Positions 1 to 5,122 of a stretch of DNA of 5,122 nt are shown in pieces; the first letter of the stretch is position 1; each line of letters begins with the position of its first letter. The stretch is from NCBI GenBank assembly GCA_041648955.1, contig JBAZOD010000065.1:1-5122 (forward strand). The letters are read 5' to 3'. Position numbers and translations under genes: made by a program. The notes below the pieces were generated by a model. The model had not been told where the DNA came from and did no database searches. It saw only the letters and a list, made by a program, of their open reading frames with translations. This DNA is from JBAZOD01 sp041648955 (GTDB taxonomy: Bacteria > Patescibacteriota > Patescibacteriia > Patescibacteriales > JAQTRU01).

Positions 1-1658
1 AAAAAATTGCCTTAATTTTTTCTTTACTGCTTATCTTTTTTGGATTAGGAAAAGCTTTGTATTTAAATAACAAAACAAGATTAATTGCTCTGGCCGTTCT
101 TTGCCATTTCGGCTTATTAATGATTTTTCCGTATAAAGAAGTTCGATATATGGTGCCTTTAATTCCTTTCTGTCTTTATTTTCTCGCTTTAGGCGCAATA
201 GAAATTTCTAAATTATTTTCATTTTTGCTTTCCCTTTTGATTAATATAAAGAAAATGAGAGAAAAGTTTTTTTATCTTTTTGTTATAATATTTTTGTTTA
301 TATTTTTATTGCCGAATTTTTTAATGAATTGGCAAACATCTCGCTTCAATATATATAATCTTATTCGGCCGGGAGTGGTGAGGGAAGCGCTGACTGGAAA
401 TTATGATTATGAATGGGGGAGTGAACTTATCGGAGCTGGAAAATGGTTGCGGGCGAATACGCCTGAAGATAGCGTTATTCTGCAAGACCGGAAAGAACTA
501 TATTTTTATGCGCAAAGAAAAATTATCACCAGCGAACCAGTAACCCAATTAACAGTGGAGGAGTTTAATTTAATGATTTGGAATAATGATATAAATTATA
601 TTATAGAAGAAAATTTTTTGGGAAAATCTCCTCTAGATACAAAGCGTTTGGGATCTCAGCAGTATGAAGTTATTCCTAAAGTAAGCGTCGGTAGCCAAAC
701 AATTTTTGAAATAAAAGAAAAATTATTTCAGGAGGAGCGAGCCGGCGAGGATTATGGGGAGGTTTTGGAAATTTTAGAAAAAGCCGTAGCTGACAATCCT
801 GGTGATTTTGCTGCTCTCAATAATCTCGGTGTTTTTTATTTAAAAAATGATGAATCGGAAAAAGCGTTAGAACAATTTCAGAAAGCAATAAAATTAGATT
901 CAACTACTGCTCAAATTCATTTTAATTTAGCTACAGCTTATTTAGAGAATGAAATGTATAATGAAGCAGAAAAAGAATATAATATTGCCAAACAAATTCA
1001 ATTTGTTCATCGTTTAGTCCCTTTAATTCAAAGCAATCTTCAAATTATTAGTATTTTAAAAAAGGCAGACAGTACTAATAATAAAAATGAAAAAGTGGAT
1101 TTATACAATCAAGCAGCCATTATTTACTACAGTCGGGGGAAATTCAGCCAAGCGAAAAAGTTTTTAGAGAAAGCCTTAGCTATTGATGACAAATCTTCTT
1201 TAACGGCCACTGGTTTAGGAAGAGTTTACGAAGCGTTAGGAAATTATGACGAAGCTTTAAAATTTTATAAAAAAGCCCAGGAACTTAATCCGGGGGATAA
1301 ATCAATCATTCCTTTTTCTGATCGGACGACGGTCGCAAAAATTTTACGCAATGGAAAAAAAGAGACGATAAAACTTGGCGAAGAAGAAAAAGAGATAGAT
1401 TGGCGAAAGGCAGAAAGTTATAATGTTTTAGGTGTTCTTTATTGGAGTACTGGCGAACCGATGCGTTCCGTGGCTTTTTTCAAAAAAGCTATTGAGCTGG
1501 ATGCCGATTTTTATGCCGCTTATGAGAATCTGGGTATAATTTATGATTCGTTCGGTAAAACCGAAAAAGCTAAAGAAAATTTTGAAAGGGCAGTTGAATT
1601 AAATCCGAATAGAAATTATTCAAAGCAGAGATTGGAAATGCTGGAAGGAGCGAAATAA
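1..1658 (+). CDS. Membrane GT-C-type glycosyltransferase (PMT/ArnT-like) C-terminal half fused to TPR repeats; 5' partial
   Basis: The frame is open from the left edge (first full codon at base 3) to TAA at 1656-1658, giving 551 visible residues. The TTG at 57 is an internal Leu codon, not the start, because a hydrophobic segment precedes it in frame. Numbering from the codon at base 3, hydrophobic segments lie near 2-16, 26-43, 49-68 and 89-108. The stretch KEVRYMVPLIPF (about 45-56) resembles the RY-x-P-x-P signature of late membrane helices in PMT_2/ArnT-like GT-C enzymes. A soluble part (about 120-240) carries AGKWLRANTPEDSV, ELYFYAQRK and NDINYIIEE, the pattern seen after the last helix in that family. 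Six TPR-like repeats follow near 267-300, 301-334, 362-396, 397-430, 468-500 and 502-535. Family knowledge suggests sugar transfer from a lipid-linked donor on the outer membrane face. The catalytic acidic residues would be upstream of the window, so activity cannot be confirmed. A TPR membrane protein without enzymatic function is the alternative. The gene lies 19 bases before the next one, so co-transcription is plausible. Confidence 0.72.
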   Translation, partial: KIALIFSLLLIFFGLGKALYLNNKTRLIALAVLCHFGLLMIFPYKEVRYMVPLIPFCLYFLALGAIEISKLFSFLLSLLINIKKMREKFFYLFVIIFLFIFLLPNFLMNWQTSRFNIYNLIRPGVVREALTGNYDYEWGSELIGAGKWLRANTPEDSVILQDRKELYFYAQRKIITSEPVTQLTVEEFNLMIWNNDINYIIEENFLGKSPLDTKRLGSQQYEVIPKVSVGSQTIFEIKEKLFQEERAGEDYGEVLEILEKAVADNPGDFAALNNLGVFYLKNDESEKALEQFQKAIKLDSTTAQIHFNLATAYLENEMYNEAEKEYNIAKQIQFVHRLVPLIQSNLQIISILKKADSTNNKNEKVDLYNQAAIIYYSRGKFSQAKKFLEKALAIDDKSSLTATGLGRVYEALGNYDEALKFYKKAQELNPGDKSIIPFSDRTTVAKILRNGKKETIKLGEEEKEIDWRKAESYNVLGVLYWSTGEPMRSVAFFKKAIELDADFYAAYENLGIIYDSFGKTEKAKENFERAVELNPNRNYSKQRLEMLEGAK

Positions 1659-1677
1659 TTTACAGATAGAATTAAAA

Positions 1678-3459
1678 ATGGAAAAACAAAATATAAAAAA
1701 TTTATCTTGGAAAATTATTACAACAGTTGTAGTGACCTTAACTGCGGTTTTTACTGTTTGGGTTTACGCTGCTTTTATTGAACCGACAATTGGCCCAAAT
1801 GATCTTGGCTGGGAACAAGACTTTGCTCAGAATATTCTCGGCGCTAATAATGCGGATAATAGTTTTGATTCATCAGCAGTGGTTGCCAATAAAGATGGCA
1901 GTATTATAGAAAGACTGCAATATATGTCCAAGTTCTATACTAGTGAGTGCGGAGAATCCACTACTTCTACTCAGACCAATTGTTATGTTGATACTGCTGC
2001 TCGTTATTTAACTACGAATTTATGCGATAGTGCAAAGGAAAATTCATGTTTTATTCCGACGAATAATAGCTATTATGCTTTTGGTACCGAATGTGCCGAC
2101 TCTACCACTACGACAAAAACTAATTGTTATATTGATGATACTGCTAAATATGCAGACAGCAGTGTTTGTTCGGCGGCTAGTAATTCCGGATATTGTTTCA
2201 TGAATACCGCTACATTTTCAGCTATGGATGCAGATTTAGCAGCCAGCAATATTAAAAATGGTGTGACTATTTTAGGTGTAACAGGAACTTTAGCTTCGGC
2301 AAAATTTAATCCCGACTATAAAAATAAAATGCGTATTGCCGCTTTTGTCGAACCTTCGTCTGCCCCGACTGATTATAATCAGGATTTTGCTCAGAATATT
2401 ATAGGCGCTAACAACGCGGATAATAATTTTAATTCTTCAAGTGTTGTTGCTGATAATAGTGGCAGTATAATAGAAAGATTGGAATATTTAACTGGTCGTT
2501 TAGTTGATGGGGGCTTATTATATGATAATGAATGTGGAGAATCAACTATTTCCACCCAAACCAATTGTTATGTTGATAATACAGCTAGATATTTGACCAC
2601 TAATCTTTGTGATTCAGCCAAAGAAAATCAGTGTTTCGTTCCAACAGATAATAATTATTACGCTTTTGGCGCGGAGTGTTCTGATTCAACTACCTCTACT
2701 CAGACTAATTGTTATATTGATGATACGGCTAGATATATAGATAGCGATCTCTGTAGCGCTTCGGCCAATACCGGTTATTGTTATATAAATACTGATACTT
2801 TTACCTCTTTAGACGCGGATTTAGTAGCCAGCAATATTAAAAACGGAGTGACAATTTTTGGAGTTACCGGTACTTATGGATTAGCGAACGGTTCGGTTTG
2901 CGTTTCTGCCGGCGCTTGTCTTTCTGGTTATTGTTATGTTGATGAGGACGGAGATAGATATGCTCCATCTTCGGGAACAAAAAAATGTCAAACAAATTCT
3001 CAATTAGGCGGTGTTGATTATTGTGATTCCGATGCTACTTCTAATCCTGGATATTCTGGCGGTTACAAGAGTACGACTAATGCCTGCGGTTCTTTCGATT
3101 GGAATAGTAACGGAACAGTAGATCAGACTTCTTATTGTTTTGATTGTACAGGTGCTTCCTGTTCTGTAGCTACTTATTATGAAACTTGCAGTGGTAGCGC
3201 TGGCTATAGATATATAAGCGCTAATTGCACTAATTCTACTTCTTGCGGTTCTTCTTGGGAAAGAAAATTTTGTCTTTGGCAACAGTGTTATCAAAATGGA
3301 TGTGGCGGTAGTCAATGGTGCTATTTAACTAACAGCCAAACTAACTGTGATGTAAGAACAAACACTTGTGGCTGCACCGGCACCATGTATAGTTGCTTGA
3401 ATGCTGGGTTTACAGCTGATAATCCCTTTGAGGCTGCTGTCCAGTGTACTTGCCAATAA
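1678..3459 (+). CDS. Exported cysteine-rich surface protein with nested internal duplication
   Basis: A complete 593-residue protein from ATG to a tandem stop (TAA at 3457-3459 and again at 3460-3462). Residues 1-31 form a signal peptide: basic start, hydrophobic 13-28, and V-Y-A before a likely cleavage after Ala31; an uncleaved anchor is possible. Residues 31-205 and 221-400 are two copies of one module. Each has a short EP-x-x-x-P/AP motif, QDFAQNI-GANNADN, GSIIERL-Y, two 4-cysteine units, and an NIKNGVTI-GVTGT end motif of the kind found in phage and bacterial fibre-like proteins. Residues 411-482 hold DEDGDRYA (422-429) and DWNSNGTVD (474-482), which look like Ca-binding loops of the thrombospondin-3/MopE kind. 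Residues 487-592 are cysteine-rich and unrecognised. There are 38 Cys in total, consistent with a disulfide-stabilised exterior protein. No good Shine-Dalgarno precedes the ATG; GGAG at 1647-1650 is too far upstream. The ATG is chosen because it directly precedes the signal peptide. Molecular function is unknown; attachment or a surface layer is inference. Confidence 0.85.
   Translation: MEKQNIKNLSWKIITTVVVTLTAVFTVWVYAAFIEPTIGPNDLGWEQDFAQNILGANNADNSFDSSAVVANKDGSIIERLQYMSKFYTSECGESTTSTQTNCYVDTAARYLTTNLCDSAKENSCFIPTNNSYYAFGTECADSTTTTKTNCYIDDTAKYADSSVCSAASNSGYCFMNTATFSAMDADLAASNIKNGVTILGVTGTLASAKFNPDYKNKMRIAAFVEPSSAPTDYNQDFAQNIIGANNADNNFNSSSVVADNSGSIIERLEYLTGRLVDGGLLYDNECGESTISTQTNCYVDNTARYLTTNLCDSAKENQCFVPTDNNYYAFGAECSDSTTSTQTNCYIDDTARYIDSDLCSASANTGYCYINTDTFTSLDADLVASNIKNGVTIFGVTGTYGLANGSVCVSAGACLSGYCYVDEDGDRYAPSSGTKKCQTNSQLGGVDYCDSDATSNPGYSGGYKSTTNACGSFDWNSNGTVDQTSYCFDCTGASCSVATYYETCSGSAGYRYISANCTNSTSCGSSWERKFCLWQQCYQNGCGGSQWCYLTNSQTNCDVRTNTCGCTGTMYSCLNAGFTADNPFEAAVQCTCQ
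1768..2292 (+). repeat. Protein-level module copy A (residues 31-205)
   Basis: First copy of the large internal duplication. It starts at AAFIEPT, immediately at the predicted signal cleavage site, and ends at NIKNGVTILGVTGTL. It contains two 4-cysteine units with Cys at residues 91, 102, 116, 124 and at 139, 150, 164, 173. The similarity to copy B is strong in protein, but many codon third positions differ, so the duplication is not recent. Confidence 0.9.
2338..2877 (+). repeat. Protein-level module copy B (residues 221-400)
   Basis: Second copy, starting at AAFVEPSSAP and ending at NIKNGVTIFGVTGTY. Its cysteines (286, 297, 311, 319 and 334, 345, 359, 368) lie almost exactly 195 residues after those of copy A. 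Relative to copy A it has a few extra residues (about 274-283, RLVDGGLLYD) before the first cysteine unit and a shorter segment after the EP motif. A 15-residue linker (206-220, with basic KNKMR) joins the copies. Confidence 0.9.
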
Positions 3460-3465
3460 TAAGCC

Positions 3466-3483
3466 CATAAAAATATTTTTATG
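3466..3483. other. 18-base perfect AT-rich palindrome after the stop codon
   Basis: CATAAAAATATTTTTATG reads identically on both strands and starts three bases after the tandem stop of the upstream gene. It could form an AT-only hairpin or bind a dimeric protein. It lacks a GC stem and no T-run follows it, so it is not a convincing intrinsic terminator. In AT-rich DNA it may also be chance. Confidence 0.35.
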
Positions 3484-3534
3484 AAAATTAAGTTAGCTGA
3501 AAAAAAGTTTAATTTTAAAAGTTAAAGGCGGGGA

Positions 3535-3645
3535 ATGAAAAAGCAAAATATAAAAAAATTATTTTGAGAAATTATTACAATAGTCGGAATAATTTTAACT
3601 GCGATTGCTGATAGGTATTTTAATTTTTATTTCTTCGTGGTATAA
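3535..3645 (+). pseudogene. Decayed 5' end of a paralogue of the 1678-3459 gene
   Basis: Read from ATG 3535, the frame gives MKKQNIKKLF, then TGA (3565-3567), then EIITIVGIILTAI, then unrelated residues to TAA at 3643-3645. This aligns without gaps to the signal peptide of the upstream gene (MEKQNIKNLSWKIITTVVVTLTAV). The TGA sits exactly at the Trp11 codon, a TGG-to-TGA change. DNA similarity is also visible (for example aaacaaaatataaaaaa/aagcaaaatataaaaaa and aaattatta). Similarity fades after about base 3606 and no body of the gene follows, so this is a relict signal-peptide region. AAAGG at 3524-3528, six bases before the ATG, is the most Shine-Dalgarno-like sequence in front of any start in the window. 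Reading TGA as an amino acid would not rescue a full protein, because the frame ends at 3643. Confidence 0.75.
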
Positions 3646-3646
3646 T
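3618..3646 (+). promoter_or_regulatory. Extended -10 promoter for the downstream surface-protein gene
   Basis: TGGTATAAT at 3638-3646 is a perfect TATAAT with the TGn extension. With a 17-base spacer the -35 position is TTTTAA (3618-3623), a poor match to TTGACA, which is typical when the extended -10 carries recognition. Transcription would start near 3652-3655, leaving a leader of about 40 bases before ATG 3695. The -10 overlaps the last codons of the relict. Confidence 0.6.
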
Positions 3647-3694
3647 AAAAGCATAGAATTTTAAATTTTTAATGAGTTTAAATTCTTTTTTCTC

Positions 3695-5122
3695 ATGCTT
3701 CCTCGTAAATTCTCTCTAATTTTAATATTTTCAGTTATTTTAACCTTAGGTTTGTCCATTTCCGCGGGCTCTATTTTGGCTACCTGGACAAATCCAACCT
3801 CGGCTCCTCCGGAAGGCAATATTGCTGCTCCTATTAATACAAGTGCGACGGGTCAAGCTAAACAAGGTGGACTAATTTTAAATACTGGCGGCAGCGCTAA
3901 TGGTCTAATTGTTCAATTCGGGAATGTCGGCATAGGCACAACTGATCCGCAAGCGGAATTAGACGTGATCGGTAATATAAATGCGACAGGAAATATTATC
4001 GCCGCCGCTCCGACCGCTGGCGATCATTTAGCAACCAAAGAGTATGTTGATGCAGCAACTAGCGGAAGCGGAAGCGGCTGTTATTGGGATTATGGAAATA
4101 CTTGCGTAGCTGGGCACGTTGCCGTTAAGACAGCTCCTTATGGATATTGCGAATATGGAGGACAAAGATATTATCGACCGCCAGGAGGAACCTGTATTGA
4201 CACAATAGGTACAGGTGGGACAGCAGCTTTGTGCTGTTTAGAAGAAGCCAAGGTAGAGGGTGAAACTTGTACTTATAGCTCTGATTGTAGTTCTAATTAT
4301 TGTGTAGACGGTTATTGTTGTAATAGCGCTTGCAGCGGAACTTGCCAGGCTTGCAATGTTGCTGGCAGTTTAGGCACTTGTGCTAATATCCCAGCGGGTA
4401 CAGATCCGTCTAGCGAATGCTCTTCAACAACTTGTACTAATTATATTTATGGCTGGAACGGCAATGCTTGTGCAAAATATGCCAGCAACTCATCCAATAA
4501 TGGTATGTGTAATGGATCCGGGTCATGCTCATCAGTGACTGAGTCATGCACTGGCATCGGAACTACTGCTTCCAGTTGCGGAAGTGCAGGATGTAAAAAA
4601 ACTTGCGTAACCGGAGCTCTGGCAACCGGTTATGATACGGTGGGAGAAATTTGTTATATATCCAACGAACCGGCAGCTTGCACTTCTCCGGCTACCTGTA
4701 ATATCAATGGCTATTGCGTGGCTTGCGGCAATGGAGTAGTAGAATACGGCGAATCATGCGATGATGGCAATACTTCCTGGACAGTTGGCACTTGCGCGGG
4801 CAATTGCTTAGGGACTAATTATTATACCTTTCCTACTAGTTATTGGTGGAATGGCTTAAATCCTTATGCTGGCAATGATTATTGTATTAATAATGGTTGG
4901 CATAGCCAAGCCAGCAATATTCAATTTTATTCTTTCAATTCTTGGACTACGGATAGCGCGCAGATGATTTATCATCAATATAGTCCGTCTGTATATCCGA
5001 CCTCCCTTGTTACAACTACCTGGACAACTGCTTATACTTATTACAATTATCCCAGCCTTATTACCACCTGGTATTATTATGTCGGCGTGCCGGGCGTGAG
5101 GACCTATACTCTTTCCATTATT
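3695..5122 (+). CDS. Exported mosaic surface protein: fibre-like neck plus cysteine-rich repeats; 3' partial
   Basis: The frame runs from ATG 3695 to the right edge without a stop, giving 476 visible residues. Residues 1-29 are a signal peptide (PRK, hydrophobic 6-28, cleavage likely after Ala29). Next comes WTNPTSAPPEGNIAAPINTS (31-50), a motif I associate with CPR surface proteins. FGNVGIGTTDPQAELDVIGN (75-94) and LATKEYVDA (112-120) resemble phage tail-fibre and trimeric-fibre necks. A GSGSG linker follows. Residues 129-397 contain 33 Cys. Segment 189-242 (CSSNYCVDGYCCNSACSGTC and onward) resembles cysteine-rich modules of myxobacterial exterior proteins. CGNGVVEYGESCDDGN (344-359) matches the myxobacterial cysteine-rich repeat (TIGR02232/DUF4215 type). 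Residues 372-476 are rich in Tyr, Trp and Thr, with no family recognised. No Shine-Dalgarno precedes the ATG; the sequence there is pyrimidine-rich. The start is chosen because the signal peptide begins at once and a promoter lies about 50 bases upstream. An adhesin-like or appendage role is inference. Confidence 0.85.
   Translation, partial: MLPRKFSLILIFSVILTLGLSISAGSILATWTNPTSAPPEGNIAAPINTSATGQAKQGGLILNTGGSANGLIVQFGNVGIGTTDPQAELDVIGNINATGNIIAAAPTAGDHLATKEYVDAATSGSGSGCYWDYGNTCVAGHVAVKTAPYGYCEYGGQRYYRPPGGTCIDTIGTGGTAALCCLEEAKVEGETCTYSSDCSSNYCVDGYCCNSACSGTCQACNVAGSLGTCANIPAGTDPSSECSSTTCTNYIYGWNGNACAKYASNSSNNGMCNGSGSCSSVTESCTGIGTTASSCGSAGCKKTCVTGALATGYDTVGEICYISNEPAACTSPATCNINGYCVACGNGVVEYGESCDDGNTSWTVGTCAGNCLGTNYYTFPTSYWWNGLNPYAGNDYCINNGWHSQASNIQFYSFNSWTTDSAQMIYHQYSPSVYPTSLVTTTWTTAYTYYNYPSLITTWYYYVGVPGVRTYTLSII

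Noticed and set aside
57..59. TTG as the start of the first gene
   Set aside because: The frame continues upstream to base 3 and encodes a membrane segment that fits the same protein; the gene begins before the window.
1768..2877. Recent tandem DNA duplication or a CRISPR-like or mobile repeat
   Set aside because: The similarity is mainly at protein level with many synonymous differences and indels, and it lies inside one intact reading frame; it is an old domain duplication.
3004..3315. Open frame of 103 codons on the minus strand
   Set aside because: It is antisense to the cysteine-rich tail of the 593-residue protein. Its product is a low-complexity Ser/Thr/Ile string with no domain, and it is explained by the sense codon composition.
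3466..3483. Intrinsic terminator
   Set aside because: The stem is almost purely A/T and no T-run follows it.
3481..3525. Fourteen-codon frame MKIKLAEKKFNFKS
   Set aside because: Its ATG is part of the palindrome, there is no ribosome binding site, and such short frames are expected by chance in AT-rich gaps.
3672..3719. ATG upstream of the last gene as an alternative start
   Set aside because: It is in a different frame from the signal peptide at 3695 and stops after 15 codons.
3695..5122. Prophage tail-fibre gene
   Set aside because: The fibre-like motifs are preceded by a signal peptide and followed by exported cysteine-rich repeats, with no other phage gene in the window; a cellular surface protein fits better.

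Overview
The window looks like AT-rich bacterial DNA from a member of the Candidate Phyla Radiation (Patescibacteria), most likely a Parcubacteria-type genome. The reasons are protein-level. There are two neighbouring secreted proteins in which a signal peptide leads directly into an 'EP/NP-x-x-AP...N' motif. There are fibre-like motifs (GNVGIGTT-P-LDV, ATKEYVDA, NIKNGVTI-GVTGT). The genes are long, cysteine-rich surface proteins with little or no Shine-Dalgarno signal. This assignment is recognition and inference; no ribosomal or marker gene is present to prove it. All genes lie on the + strand, and the standard bacterial code (TGA as stop) fits all three.

Layout: (1) Bases 1-1658 hold the 3' part of a membrane protein gene. 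Its reading frame is open to the left window edge. The product has several membrane segments typical of the second half of a GT-C (PMT/ArnT-like) glycosyltransferase, then a soluble domain, then about six TPR repeats. (2) Nineteen bases later, 1678-3459 encodes a complete 593-residue exported cysteine-rich protein. Its first 400 residues are a nested duplication: four 4-cysteine units arranged as two copies of a ~175-180-residue module. A calcium-loop-like and cysteine-rich tail follows. (3) The gap 3460-3694 holds an 18-base perfect AT palindrome, the decayed start of another copy of the preceding gene (3535-3645, with TGA where the intact gene has a Trp codon), and a clear extended -10 promoter (3638-3646). 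(4) Bases 3695-5122 encode the N-terminal 476 residues of a second exported mosaic protein. It has a signal peptide, a tail-fibre-like neck, several cysteine-rich modules including a 'CGNGVVE-GE-CDDGN' repeat of the myxobacterial type, and a Tyr/Thr/Trp-rich region that runs off the right edge.

Taken together this looks like a cell-surface locus: a membrane glycosyltransferase with a TPR tail beside two large disulfide-type exterior proteins. That the enzyme glycosylates these two proteins is only a hypothesis from adjacency. No RNA gene, CRISPR array, insertion sequence or attachment site was seen.
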